A stretch of DNA of 64,000 nt from Streptomyces sp. SID12501 (GTDB lineage: Bacteria; Actinomycetota; Actinomycetes; Streptomycetales; Streptomycetaceae), in assembly GCF_010550245.1 (NCBI RefSeq), contig NZ_JAAGLU010000042.1, forward strand, positions 32,913-96,912, in the 5' to 3' direction. The notes beneath the pieces are model-generated. The model had not been told where the DNA came from. It saw only the letters and a program-made list of their open reading frames with translations, and did not search any database. Shown here piece after piece: positions 34,507 through 43,129 of this stretch (position 1 is its first letter; each line of letters opens with the position of its first letter). The position numbers and the translations under genes were made by a program.

Positions 34507-34514
34507 GCGCAGGG

Positions 34515-34564
34515 CGGCCGGTGGCCGTCCGCGCGAGGGTGCTCGCACGGACGGCCACCGGCCG
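34515..34564. terminator. Long bidirectional hairpin terminator
   Basis: CGGCCGGTGGCCGTCCG (34515-34531) pairs perfectly with 34548-34564. After one mismatch the stem continues with GCGAG/CTCGC around GGTG. It lies between the convergent PrmC-like and surface protein genes. Confidence 0.85.
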
Positions 34565-34579
34565 TTGGGTGGTCCCGGC

Positions 34580-35113
34580 TCAGAGCCGGTAGGGCTTCGA
34601 ACGCCGGCGCAGTACCCAGGCCGTCGCCACGAGCCCGCACGCGACCAGCGCGCCGCCCGCCGCGAAGGTGACGGTGCCGTAGTCCTCGGCGGCGCCCCCG
34701 AGACCGCCCATGACGCCCCGGGTGGGGGAGGCCGTGGCGGAGATGGTGGGCGTCGAGGCGGTGCTGACGATGACGGCCTGGGAACCGGCGGTGTCGCCGT
34801 TCGCGCACCGCACGGTGACGGTGTACGTGCCGGTGCCGGCGTTGGACCAGACGGCGGACTGGCTGGTGCTCGTCCCCGAGAGCGTGACCACACGCCCGTC
34901 GGCGAAGGACCGCTGGCTGCTGTTGAGGAGCGAGGCGCTGCCGTAGCCGCTGCCGCTGCTGGTGGGGCACGCACTGGTGGTCACCGAGACCGTGGAGCCG
35001 CTCGTGCTCACGGAGATCCCGGCCGCCGAAGCTGTCGGGGCGGTCAGGGCGAGTGTGAGCACGGCGGCTGCCACGGCCGGGCCGGATCGGAGGAGGAGAG
35101 GAACGATTCGCAT
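34580..35113 (-). CDS. Secreted, C-terminally membrane-anchored surface protein
   Basis: 177 residues. A Sec signal peptide (1 to about 32, ending TAPTASA) precedes a Ser/Thr-rich beta domain with two Cys (SACPTSSGSG and TVRCANGD) likely to form a disulfide. A Thr/Ser linker and a C-terminal helix (AGGALVACGLVATAWVL) with basic tail RRRSKPYRL follow. There is no LPXTG, so anchoring is by the membrane helix rather than by sortase. Function unknown. Confidence 0.82.
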   Translation of the reverse strand: MRIVPLLLRSGPAVAAAVLTLALTAPTASAAGISVSTSGSTVSVTTSACPTSSGSGYGSASLLNSSQRSFADGRVVTLSGTSTSQSAVWSNAGTGTYTVTVRCANGDTAGSQAVIVSTASTPTISATASPTRGVMGGLGGAAEDYGTVTFAAGGALVACGLVATAWVLRRRSKPYRL

Positions 35114-35326
35114 GTCGACTGCCCTTCGGCGGCACGGTTGGCGGTACGTCCCATGCGCCGCCGAGGGTCGGGGATCGCCCGTGCTGCCTCGGGGCCAGCC
35201 AAAGTGCTCCCGGCCCGGCCCGCACCTGGACGGCCACCGGGCAGGTGACGGATTCGTTCGTACGGCGGACCGCTGATGGGCTGTCAAGGTGATCCGGGCC
35301 CCGGCCCGGCGTCGTCGTCCTGCGCC

Positions 35327-36304
35327 CTACGGCGCCGTCACCGCGGTCCGCTCCGCCGAGAACCCGCCCCATGTCCCGTCCGGCAGCCGTGCCCTGATCC
35401 GCACCCGGTACGCGACCCCCGTGTCACGCCCCACGTAGAAGCTGTACGACGCCCGTTCGCGCGGAGCGGGCCCGCCCCACACGAGGGACGTGGCCGGACG
35501 CCCGTCGAGCTGGATCCCGTACTCCGTGATCACTCCGTCCGCACGCGGCGGAATCCAGGACAGGTCGAGGTAGTACGCCCCGTCCGTGCGGTGGGTCGCC
35601 GCACGGAAACCGGTGGGGGCGGTGGCGCGGCCGTCGTCGGTGCCGGGTGCGGTGGTGAGCCGTACGGGGGCGCCGGCGGGGGAGACGTTGTCGGCTGCGT
35701 CGCGGGCGCGGACGGTGAAGGTGTAACGGGTGCCCGGCCGCAGCCCGGTGACCACGGCCGTCGTCCGGTCCCCGCTGACGGTGTGGATTCTCGACCCGCC
35801 CTGGTAGACGTCGTACGAGACCACTCCCCGCTCGTCCGTCGACGCGCCCCAGGACAGCTGGACCGACCGGCTGCCGGTGGGCGTGCCCCGTGTGCGGCCG
35901 GGGCGGGTGGGGGCGGTGGCGTCCGCGGCGGACGCGGCGGGGGTCGTCGCCCGGACGTCCTCGCTGCGCGGCCCGTGGCGTCCGTCGGCGTTCCGCGCCC
36001 GCACGGTGAAGACGTACGCGGTGGACGGGGTCAGGCCGACGACGTCCACCATGTGCTCCGAGCCGGGCACCTCCTTCACCTTCGCCTTGCCGCGATACAC
36101 CTCGTACGCGGCGACCTCGGGCCCGTCCGGCGCCCGGTTCCACATCACGTGCACGCTCGTCGCGCTGCCCGCGGCGGCCGTGACCCCGGCCGGAGCGGGC
36201 GGGAGGCGGCCGTCCGTGCCGCTCCCGTCCCCGCCCCAGGCGCAGGAGACGGTGAGCAGCAGCGCACCGCAGACGGACGTGACGTACCGGGCGACGCGTC
36301 GCAC
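35327..36304 (-). CDS. Fibronectin type III repeat lipoprotein
   Basis: 325 residues. An export signal with a plausible lipobox (LLLTVSC) leads to three FN3 domains (about 36-125, 133-222, 230-325), each with the Pro start, Trp (VHVMWNRAP, VQLSWGAST, LDLSWIPP) and Tyr corner (YVFTVRARN, YTFTVRARD, YRVRIRARL). No catalytic domain is attached. FN3 domains accompany chitinases and other polysaccharide hydrolases, so this may be a surface binding protein. GTG 36304 has GGAGGGGGGAG upstream. The promoter is shared with the chitosanase and has a DasR-like site. Confidence 0.88.
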   Translation of the reverse strand: MRRVARYVTSVCGALLLTVSCAWGGDGSGTDGRLPPAPAGVTAAAGSATSVHVMWNRAPDGPEVAAYEVYRGKAKVKEVPGSEHMVDVVGLTPSTAYVFTVRARNADGRHGPRSEDVRATTPAASAADATAPTRPGRTRGTPTGSRSVQLSWGASTDERGVVSYDVYQGGSRIHTVSGDRTTAVVTGLRPGTRYTFTVRARDAADNVSPAGAPVRLTTAPGTDDGRATAPTGFRAATHRTDGAYYLDLSWIPPRADGVITEYGIQLDGRPATSLVWGGPAPRERASYSFYVGRDTGVAYRVRIRARLPDGTWGGFSAERTAVTAP

Positions 36305-36335
36305 AGCTGCTCCCCCCTCCGGTCCTCCTGCGCTG

Positions 36336-36353
36336 TATTGGTCCGGACCAATA
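36336..36353. promoter_or_regulatory. DasR-responsive-element-like palindrome (dre)
   Basis: TATTGGTCCGGACCAATA is a perfect 18-bp palindrome. Its core TGGTC-CG-GACCA equals the known DasR consensus TGGTC-TA-GACCA apart from the two central bases. It is 32 bases upstream of the FN3 lipoprotein start and 213 bases upstream of the chitosanase start. DasR represses chitin and aminosugar genes, which fits both neighbours. Confidence 0.7.
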
Positions 36354-36565
36354 TGGACCCGGTGGGGCGTGTGCATCAAGAGGGGTGCGGAGCCGCGGGG
36401 CGGTGCCGGGGCGCGTGGGCGCCTGAGCCGACACGGGCTCAGGCGCCCGGCCCCTGTCGGGAGTTCGGGGCGTGCACCGTACGGCCCCCTAACGGTGGCC
36501 GCGTGATCGGACCGGCACCAGATTGGACCGAGTGTCCGTCAGATCCCCCAGGAGAGGCCCCTATC

Positions 36566-37336
36566 GTGCGTGTCCAGACGCTGACGCTCGCCGTGGCCAG
36601 CGCCGCCCTGCTCGCCCCGACCACGCTGCCCGCCGCCGTCCACTCGAACGAGCCGGTGCGGTACGAGGGCGGCGTCCGGGCCTCCGACCTGCTGGCCAAG
36701 GTGCGTGACTGCGCTCCCGTGTCCAACGGTCACTACCGCAGCGACGCCGGAACCCGCGCGGACATCCCCGTCTGCGGCACCGAGGACGCCGTCTTCTGGA
36801 AGGCCGACATGGACATCGACTGCGACGGCCGGCCCGGTCCGCGGTGCAACGGGCGCACCGACCCGTACTTCGCCGACACCACCGCCTTCCAGCAGTCCGA
36901 CGGCCGCTATCTGGACCCCGAACGACTGCCGTTCATCGTCGTCCCGATGGCCAGCAGCATCTGGAACTACCGCGACCACGGCATCCGGGGCGGCTCGGTC
37001 GCCGCCGTCGTCTACAAGGACCGCGTGCAGTACGCGGTCGTCGGCGACACCGGTCCGCAGGACATCATCGGCGAGGCGTCGTACGCCACCGCCGCGGCGC
37101 TGGGCATCAACCCCGACCCGCACGGCGGCGGAACAGCCTCCGGCGTCACGTACATCGTCTTCAAGAACTCCAGGGTGTCGCCGATCGAGAACCACGCGGC
37201 GGCGGTGGAGACGGGGGAGCGGCTGGCGAAACAGTTCGTCGGACCGACAGTCGAGAGCACCGAGAGCACCGAGAGCACCGAGAGCAGTGAGGGCTCTGAG
37301 GGCACCGAGAGTGGCGGGACCGTAGCCGGCGACTGA
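36566..37336 (+). CDS. Chitosanase, glycoside hydrolase family 75
   Basis: 256 residues with a Sec signal peptide (about 1-24, LLAPTTLPAA). The GH75 core has the acidic strand FWKADMDIDCDGRPGPRCNG and GDTGPQDIIGEASYATA, which contain the conserved Asp and Glu thought to be catalytic. It would hydrolyse chitosan outside the cell. The C-terminus carries a low-complexity ESTESTESTESSEGSEG tail made of 9-base repeats (GAGAGCACC). The start is GTG 36566 with AGGAGAGG upstream. A DasR-like operator lies in its upstream region. Confidence 0.9.
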   Translation: MRVQTLTLAVASAALLAPTTLPAAVHSNEPVRYEGGVRASDLLAKVRDCAPVSNGHYRSDAGTRADIPVCGTEDAVFWKADMDIDCDGRPGPRCNGRTDPYFADTTAFQQSDGRYLDPERLPFIVVPMASSIWNYRDHGIRGGSVAAVVYKDRVQYAVVGDTGPQDIIGEASYATAAALGINPDPHGGGTASGVTYIVFKNSRVSPIENHAAAVETGERLAKQFVGPTVESTESTESTESSEGSEGTESGGTVAGD

Positions 37337-37363
37337 GCCGACCCGTTCCGGACGAGCCGTTCC

Positions 37364-37415
37364 GGGGGAGGGGCGGCGGGCCGGTCCGTGGACCGCTCCC
37401 GCCGCTTCCTCCCCC
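37364..37415. terminator. Probable bidirectional terminator
   Basis: A G-rich arm (37364-37380) and a C-rich arm (37398-37415) can pair imperfectly around an inner GGTCC/GGACC hairpin, between the chitosanase and the convergent dhaM. Confidence 0.5.
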
Positions 37416-37421
37416 GCTCGC

Positions 37422-37859
37422 TCACACCTTGCGGTACGTGTACGCCTCCGCAGCCGCCGCCTCGACCGCCGCGAGATCGGCTCCCGTCGACGCCGTGACG
37501 ACCGCGGCCACCGCGCCCTCGACGAACGGGGCGTCCACCAGGCGGGTGCCGTCCGGGAGTTCGTCGCCCTCCGCCAGGAGCGCCTTCACCGTGAGAACCG
37601 CGCTGCCCAGGTCCGTCAGAACGGCGACCCCGGCACCCCGGTCCACGGAACGGGCCGCCGCGGTGATCAAGTCGGCGCTCGTGCCCAGCCCGCCGGACTC
37701 GGTGCCGCCCGCCGCGGCGACGGGAACGGTAACCCCGCGGCCGACGAGCCCCCGGGCCAGGTCCGCCACCGCCGCGGCCACCGCCGCACTGTGCGACACC
37801 AGTACGATCCCGACCAGTCGCTCGCCCTTCTCGCCGCTCAGGACGGCCGCGTCACTCAC
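37422..37859 (-). CDS. dhaM: DHA kinase phosphotransferase subunit, EIIA domain only
   Basis: 145 residues of the EIIA-man fold. The phospho-acceptor His is in GIVLVSHSAAVA (about 23), followed by GGTESGGLGTSAD and AVLTDLGSAVLT. It accepts phosphate from PTS HPr and passes it to ADP bound by DhaL. The E. coli protein is longer, with HPr- and EI-like parts; this is the short actinobacterial form. GTG 37859 overlaps the end of dhaL by 8 bases. Confidence 0.93.
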   Translation of the reverse strand: MSDAAVLSGEKGERLVGIVLVSHSAAVAAAVADLARGLVGRGVTVPVAAAGGTESGGLGTSADLITAAARSVDRGAGVAVLTDLGSAVLTVKALLAEGDELPDGTRLVDAPFVEGAVAAVVTASTGADLAAVEAAAAEAYTYRKV

Positions 37860-38451
37860 CGGCGGTCTCCGCGAGAGTCGCGATCAACAGGGCCGCCGAG
37901 GTGGCCCCCGGGTCCTGGTGACCGATGCTGCGCTCGCCGAGGTAACTCGCTCTGCCCTTCCGGGCCTGCAGGGGCGTGGTCGCGAGGGCACCCTGTTCGG
38001 CGGCCGTGCGTGCGGCGGCGAACGATTCACCGAGGGCGTCCACCGCGGGTACGAGAGCGTCGATCATCGTCTTGTCGCCGGGTGTCGCCCCGCCGAGCGC
38101 CATCACCGCGTCCACCCCGACGCGCAGCGCGTCCGTGAACTGCTCCGCGCTCACCTCGGGCGCCTCGCCGAGAGCCTTGCCCGTACGGCGCAGCAACGTT
38201 CCGTACAGGGGGCCCGAGGCTCCGCCGACCGTCGAGATGAGCCGGCTTCCGGCGAGAACGAGGACGGCACCGGGAGTGTCCGGCACCTTCTCAGCCACGA
38301 TGTCGGCCACGGCGTCGAAGCCGCGTCGCAGATTGCTGCCGTGGTCGGCGTCGCCGATCGGCGAGTCCAGATCGGTGAGCCGCTCGGCCTCGCGGCCGAC
38401 GGACTCGGCCGTCGCCGTCATCCAGCGGCGGAAGAAGTCGGCGTCGAGCAC
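37852..38451 (-). CDS. dhaL: Dihydroxyacetone kinase ADP-binding subunit
   Basis: 199 residues. Three Asp for the Mg-ADP site are in LDSPIGDADHGSNLRRGF, followed by GGASGPLYGT, LGGATPGDKTMIDAL and the ADP-binding lid RKGRASYLGERSIGHQDPG. With DhaK and DhaM it phosphorylates dihydroxyacetone to DHAP at the expense of phosphoenolpyruvate. The start is GTG 38451 with AAGGAG. It lies 95 bases downstream of dhaK. Confidence 0.94.
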   Translation of the reverse strand: MLDADFFRRWMTATAESVGREAERLTDLDSPIGDADHGSNLRRGFDAVADIVAEKVPDTPGAVLVLAGSRLISTVGGASGPLYGTLLRRTGKALGEAPEVSAEQFTDALRVGVDAVMALGGATPGDKTMIDALVPAVDALGESFAAARTAAEQGALATTPLQARKGRASYLGERSIGHQDPGATSAALLIATLAETAGE

Positions 38452-38546
38452 TGGATCTCCTTGCGTGGTAGGTACGTTGGTCGCTGTCTCTCCCGGAGGG
38501 TGGTCCGGCCGCCCGGGCGATGACCGCCCCGCGCGTCCGGCGGGGT

Positions 38547-39539
38547 TCACATGCCCCAGCGCAGACCCGCCGTACGCACCGGCGCGTCCCACAGGCGCAG
38601 CAGTTCCTCGTCGATCTCACACAGGGTCACCGAGGCGCCGGCCATGTCGAGCGAGGTGACGTAGTTGCCGACGAGCGTGCGGGCCACGGCGACACCGCGC
38701 GCGGCCAGCACCCGGTGCACCTCGGCGTTGAACCCGTACAGCTCCAGCAGCGGCGTCGCGCCCATCCCGTTGACCAGGAGCAGCACGGGATTGCGCGGGT
38801 CGAGATCCTCCAGCACGGCTTCCACGGCGAAGTCGGCGATCTCGCCCGAGGTCATCATCGCCCGCCGCTCCCGGCCCGGTTCGCCGTGGATGCCGACGCC
38901 CAACTCCAGCTCGCCCGGCGGCAGATCGAAGGTGGGGCTGCCCTTCGCCGGGGTGGTGCAGGCGCCGAGTGCGACGCCGAAGCTGCGGGAGCTGTCGTTG
39001 ACCCGCTGGGCGATGGAACGCACCTCCTCCAACGGGCGCCCCTCGTCCGCCGCGGCACCGGCGATCTTCTCCACGAACAGGGTGCCGCCCGTGCCGCGCC
39101 GCCCGGCCGTGTAGAGGCTGTCGGTGACGGCGACGTCGTCGTTGACGAGGACCCTCGCGACCTGGATGCCCTCGTCCTCGGCGAGTTCGGCCGCCATGTC
39201 GAAGTTGAGGACGTCGCCGGTGTAGTTCTTCACCACGAACAGGACACCCGCCCCGCTGTCCACGGCAGCCGCGGCCCGCACCATCTGGTCGGGCACGGGA
39301 GACGTGAACACCTCACCCGGGCAGGCCGCCGACAGCATCCCCGGCCCCACGAACCCGCCGTGCAGCGGCTCGTGCCCCGACCCGCCACCGGAGACGAGGG
39401 CCACTTTCCCGGCAACGGGCGCGTCCCGCCGTACGATCACCCGGTTCTCCACGTCGACGGTCAGCTCGGGATGGGCGGCTGCCATGCCCCGCAGCGCGTC
39501 CGCGACCACGGTCTCCGGAACGTTGATCAACATCTTCAT
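38547..39539 (-). CDS. dhaK: Dihydroxyacetone kinase substrate-binding subunit
   Basis: 330 residues. GGGSGHEPLHGGFVG holds the general-base His and the surrounding glycine loop, and the substrate-binding His that links covalently to dihydroxyacetone is in GVGIHGEPG. FVVKNYTGDVLNFDMA is also typical. A strong AGGAGGT precedes ATG 39539. First gene of dhaKLM. No DhaS/DhaR regulator or glycerol dehydrogenase is adjacent, so the dihydroxyacetone source is not evident. Confidence 0.94.
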   Translation of the reverse strand: MKMLINVPETVVADALRGMAAAHPELTVDVENRVIVRRDAPVAGKVALVSGGGSGHEPLHGGFVGPGMLSAACPGEVFTSPVPDQMVRAAAAVDSGAGVLFVVKNYTGDVLNFDMAAELAEDEGIQVARVLVNDDVAVTDSLYTAGRRGTGGTLFVEKIAGAAADEGRPLEEVRSIAQRVNDSSRSFGVALGACTTPAKGSPTFDLPPGELELGVGIHGEPGRERRAMMTSGEIADFAVEAVLEDLDPRNPVLLLVNGMGATPLLELYGFNAEVHRVLAARGVAVARTLVGNYVTSLDMAGASVTLCEIDEELLRLWDAPVRTAGLRWGM

Positions 39540-39681
39540 GGGTACCTCCTGGTGAGACTGACAGATGGGCGCCCGTAGGACGTGTGACATCTGGTGCACT
39601 ACTCACGGAAGTATCGACCTTGAGACAGCGAAGGTCACGCGCGCGTCGGGGGTGTGGTGAGCGGTCGATACTCTCCCGAGC

Positions 39682-40509
39682 ATGACCCCGACAAGCGCAC
39701 GTCCCCTGCACATCGGTTCGGCCCATGTGATCGTGACCGGCGGGTCGAGCGGTATCGGCCTGGCCACGGCCCGGCTGCTCGCGGAGCGGGGCGCCCGGAT
39801 ATCGCTGATCGCGCGGGGACGAGAGCGTCTGGAGGCGGCGGCGAACGAGCTGTCGGCCGCCGCGAGGACGGCCGACGTGGCTGATCAGACGGCCCTGACC
39901 CGGGCGATCAGGGAGCTGGAGGAGGAGCAGGGGCAGCCCTGCGACATCCTGGTCACGTCGGCGGGGCTCGCTCGGCCGGGGCACTTCCTGGAGCTGGCGG
40001 ACGAGGTCTTCCGGGAGATGATCGAGGTCGACTACTTCGGCACGCTGTACGCCCTGCGGGCCGTGGTACCCGGCATGGTGGAGCGCGGGCGGGGCAGTGT
40101 GGTCGCGGTGTCGTCGGCGGCCGGTCTGATCGGGATCTTCGGTTACAGCGCGTACGGGCCGGCCAAGTTCGCCGTACGCGGACTGATGGAGTCGGTTCGG
40201 GCGGAGCTCGCACCGTGCGGAGTCCATGTCGGCGTGGTCTTCCCGCCGGACGTGGACACCCCGCAGCTCGCCGAGGAGAACCGGTGGAAGCCGGCGGAGA
40301 ACCGGGCGGTCGGCGGGACGATCAAACCGCTGACCGCGGAGAAGGTCGCGGCGGCGATCGTCGCCGGCATCGACCGACGGCGCTTCGTGATCTGCCCGGA
40401 CACGGGCACGCGAGCGCTGGCGCGGTTCGGCAGTGTGCTGCTGCCGCTGCTCAACCGGGAGTTCGACCGCAGGGTCAGGGCGGTCGGCAAGGCGAAGAAG
40501 CGGGCGTGA
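39682..40509 (+). CDS. SDR-family protein, 3-ketodihydrosphingosine-reductase-like
   Basis: 275 residues: TGGSSGIG (about 19-26), ADVAD, TSAGLA in place of NNAG, SSAAG and catalytic YGPAK, then VVFPPDVDTPQL and a C-terminal amphipathic or hydrophobic segment. The FPPDVDTP motif is typical of sphinganine/ketosphinganine reductase-like SDRs. It diverges from dhaK. In Streptomyces it more likely acts on a lipid or other ketone. Confidence 0.92.
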   Translation: MTPTSARPLHIGSAHVIVTGGSSGIGLATARLLAERGARISLIARGRERLEAAANELSAAARTADVADQTALTRAIRELEEEQGQPCDILVTSAGLARPGHFLELADEVFREMIEVDYFGTLYALRAVVPGMVERGRGSVVAVSSAAGLIGIFGYSAYGPAKFAVRGLMESVRAELAPCGVHVGVVFPPDVDTPQLAEENRWKPAENRAVGGTIKPLTAEKVAAAIVAGIDRRRFVICPDTGTRALARFGSVLLPLLNREFDRRVRAVGKAKKRA

Positions 40510-40641
40510 GACGAGGGTTCGGACCGAGGTGCCTCGGGGCGCGGTGCCGGGGGCTGTCGTATCTGCCGAGGTCTTACGGAGCTGTGACGCAATGGGCGTG
40601 GGGCTGCCGTGCGGTGCGTCCCTGCTCCTAGCGTTCCGGTC

Positions 40642-41637
40642 ATGCGAGTACTGGTCACCGGCGGAGCCGGGTTCATCGGGAGTCATGTCGTCGAGGCGCT
40701 GACCGCGCGGGGGCACGAGGCGGTCGTGTTCGACCTGCGTGACGGCCCGGACGTGCGGGACGCCGGGGCGGTCGCCGCCGTACTGCCGGGTGTGGACGCA
40801 GTCTGCCATCAGGCCGCGATGGTGGGACTCGGGAAGGACTTCGGTGACGCGGCCGAGTACGTGTCGCACAACGACCTCGGCACGGCCGTGCTGCTCTCCG
40901 CCATGGCCGACGCGGGGGTGCGGCACCTCGTGCTGGCCGGGTCGATGGTCGTGTACGGCGAGGGCTCGTACACCTGCGAGCGGCATGGTGCGGTACGACC
41001 CGGCCCCCGGACCGTGGCCGATCTGGACGCGGGACGGTTCGAACCACGGTGCTCACGGTGCGGCGAAGGCCTGACACCGGGAACGGTCGGCGAGGACGCT
41101 CCGGTCGACCCCCGCAACGTGTACGCGACGACCAAGCTGGCCCAGGAGCATCTGGCGGCGGCGTGGGCCCGGTCGACGGGCGGCGCCGCGGTGTCGCTGC
41201 GGTACCACAACGTGTACGGGCCGGGCATGCCCCGCGACACCCCGTACGCCGGGGTCGCGTCCTTCTTCCGGTCTGCGCTCGCCCGGGGCGAGACCCCGCG
41301 CGTCTTCGAGGACGGCGGGCAGCGGCGGGACTTCGTGCATGTGCGGGACGTGGCCGCGGCCAACGTGGCAGCGCTGGAGGCCGAGGCCCGGGCCGGGGCG
41401 CTGGTCGCGTACAACACCGGCAGCGGGGAGCCCCACACGGTGGGGGAGATGGCGCAGACGCTGGCCTCCGCGTACGGCGGGCCCGAGCCCGTGGTGACCG
41501 GGGAGTACCGCCTGGGGGACGTACGCCACATCACGGCGGACTCGTCCCGCCTGCGGGCCGAGCTGGACTGGAAGGCCGAGGTCGGGTTCGCGGAGGGTGT
41601 GCGGGAATTCGCGAAGGCGAAGTTGCGTGGAGAGTAG
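40642..41637 (+). CDS. NAD-dependent sugar epimerase with a Cys insertion
   Basis: 331 residues of the extended SDR class: TGGAGFIG at the N-terminus, Ser in AGSMVVYG and catalytic YATTK. Between them is an unusual insertion with CERHG and RCSRCGEGL (about 112-150) that could bind one zinc ion. The C-terminal half matches UDP-glucose/GDP-sugar epimerase-dehydratases (FVHVRDVAAANVAAL). It starts the glycosyltransferase/methyltransferase gene series. Confidence 0.92.
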   Translation: MRVLVTGGAGFIGSHVVEALTARGHEAVVFDLRDGPDVRDAGAVAAVLPGVDAVCHQAAMVGLGKDFGDAAEYVSHNDLGTAVLLSAMADAGVRHLVLAGSMVVYGEGSYTCERHGAVRPGPRTVADLDAGRFEPRCSRCGEGLTPGTVGEDAPVDPRNVYATTKLAQEHLAAAWARSTGGAAVSLRYHNVYGPGMPRDTPYAGVASFFRSALARGETPRVFEDGGQRRDFVHVRDVAAANVAALEAEARAGALVAYNTGSGEPHTVGEMAQTLASAYGGPEPVVTGEYRLGDVRHITADSSRLRAELDWKAEVGFAEGVREFAKAKLRGE

Positions 41638-41738
41638 TCGCCGCCCTCCCGCGTGCCCTGCTCCCGAATCGACGTCCGCGTTTCGTAAGGAGCGCGAGTC
41701 CGCTGTCTCCCTTTTGTCTTCGTAGGGTGAAAGTCGTG

Positions 41739-42515
41739 ATGACCTCTCCTGAATCAGCATCAGCATCAGCATCAGAGCGAGAAGCGGTGACGGCCGCGGC
41801 GCCTGTCGACGTTGTCCTCCCCTGTCTGAACGAGGTTGAGGCCCTGCCCTGGGTGCTCGCCCGCATCCCGCCCACCTGGCGCGCGCTGGTGGTGGACAAC
41901 GGATCCACGGACGGCTCGCCGGAGTTGGCCCGTGCCCTCGGCGCGACCGTCGTGCACGAGACCCGGCGCGGCTTCGGCGCCGCCTGCCATGCCGGGCTGG
42001 CGGCGGCCACCGCGGACATCGTGTGCTTCTGCGACTGCGACGCGTCACTCGACCCGTCCCTGCTCGAGCCCTTCGTGCGCGAGGTGAGCGAGGGTGCGGC
42101 CGACCTCGTGCTCGGGCGGCGCCGACCGCAGGGCCGAGGCGCCTGGCCCGCGCACGCCCGGATCGGCAACCTCGTGCTGGCACGGATGCTGCGTCGTCGC
42201 ACGGGGCTGCGCCTGCACGACCTCGGCCCGCTCCGCGCCGGCCGCCGCCAACAACTGCTCGACCTGGCGCTCACGGACCGCCGCAGCGGTTACCCACTGC
42301 AGATGGTCGTCCGCGCCGCCGACTCCGGCTGGCGCGTCGTCGAGCACGACGTGCCGTACCTGCCGCGCACCGGTGACTCCAAGGTCACCGGTACCTGGCG
42401 TGGCACCTGGCAGGCGGTACGGGACATGGGCCGGGTCCTGTCCGAACCACCGCCGCCGGGGGGCGGGAATGCCGCCGTCCCACTCCCCGTACTCCCAGGA
42501 GGAACCGCTCAGTGA
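41739..42515 (+). CDS. Family 2 glycosyltransferase
   Basis: 258 residues. After a short Ser-Ala repeat (coded by an ATCAGC run at 41752-41776) comes VDVVLPCLNEVEALPWVLAR, then VVDNGSTDGSPELA and the DxD-type CDCDASLDPSLL. No C-terminal membrane helices are present. ATG 41739 is chosen; GTG codons at 41727 and 41736 are also in frame. It probably transfers a sugar to a lipid carrier such as polyprenyl phosphate. It overlaps the next gene as GTGA. Confidence 0.9.
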   Translation: MTSPESASASASEREAVTAAAPVDVVLPCLNEVEALPWVLARIPPTWRALVVDNGSTDGSPELARALGATVVHETRRGFGAACHAGLAAATADIVCFCDCDASLDPSLLEPFVREVSEGAADLVLGRRRPQGRGAWPAHARIGNLVLARMLRRRTGLRLHDLGPLRAGRRQQLLDLALTDRRSGYPLQMVVRAADSGWRVVEHDVPYLPRTGDSKVTGTWRGTWQAVRDMGRVLSEPPPPGGGNAAVPLPVLPGGTAQ

Positions 42516-43129
42516 CCACCCTTCTCGTCATCGCCAAGGAACCGCGGCCGGGCCGGGTCAAGACCCGGCTCACCCCGCCGTTCACGCCCCGGGAAGCGGC
42601 CGCGCTCGCCGAGGCGGCGCTCGTGGACACCCTGCGGACGGTGGCGGCCACCCCCGCCCGGCGTCGTGTGCTGGTGCTCGACGGCGCTCCGGGTCCCTGG
42701 CTGCCGCCCGGCTTCGACGTCGTCCCGCAGTGCGCGGGAGGTCTGGACGAGCGGCTGGCCGCCGCCTTCGCCGGCTGCGACGGGCCCGCGCTGCTCATCG
42801 GCATGGACACCCCCCAGGTGACGCCGACACTGCTCAGCGTGGACTTCGCCGACTGCGACGCATATTTCGGCCCGGCCGAGGACGGCGGTTTCTGGGCGTT
42901 GGGTCTGGCCCGGCCCGACCCCGAACTGCTGCGCGGTGTGCCGATGTCGACGCCCACGACAGGTGCCGTGCAGCATGAGCGGCTCGTCATGGCGGGTCTG
43001 CGCGTGCGTGTGCTGCCGTGCCTCCGGGACGTGGACACCGCCCGCGACGCGGAGGCCGTCGCCGCCTCGGCCCCCGGAAGCCGGTTCGCCGCTGAGCTGG
43101 GGCGTCTCGGAGCGGTCGCCGGTCGATGA
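42512..43129 (+). CDS. DUF2064/TIGR04282 glycosyltransferase
   Basis: 205 residues with IAKEPRPGRVKTRL at the N-terminus (nucleotide-sugar loop), IGMDTPQVTPTLL, and the signature FGPAEDGGFWALGL. This nucleotidyl/glycosyltransferase-like family is usually found beside GT2 enzymes, as here. Translation is coupled to both neighbours by 4-base overlaps. Reaction unproven. Confidence 0.92.
   Translation: MTTLLVIAKEPRPGRVKTRLTPPFTPREAAALAEAALVDTLRTVAATPARRRVLVLDGAPGPWLPPGFDVVPQCAGGLDERLAAAFAGCDGPALLIGMDTPQVTPTLLSVDFADCDAYFGPAEDGGFWALGLARPDPELLRGVPMSTPTTGAVQHERLVMAGLRVRVLPCLRDVDTARDAEAVAASAPGSRFAAELGRLGAVAGR

Noticed and set aside
34565..35276. Several plus-strand frames opposite the surface protein and its promoter
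   Set aside because: No domains, Arg/Gly-rich composition, antisense to a gene with signal peptide and membrane anchor.
41752..41776. Microsatellite ATCAGC run as a repeat element or CRISPR piece
   Set aside because: Only about four short units inside a coding start; it simply encodes Ser-Ala repeats.
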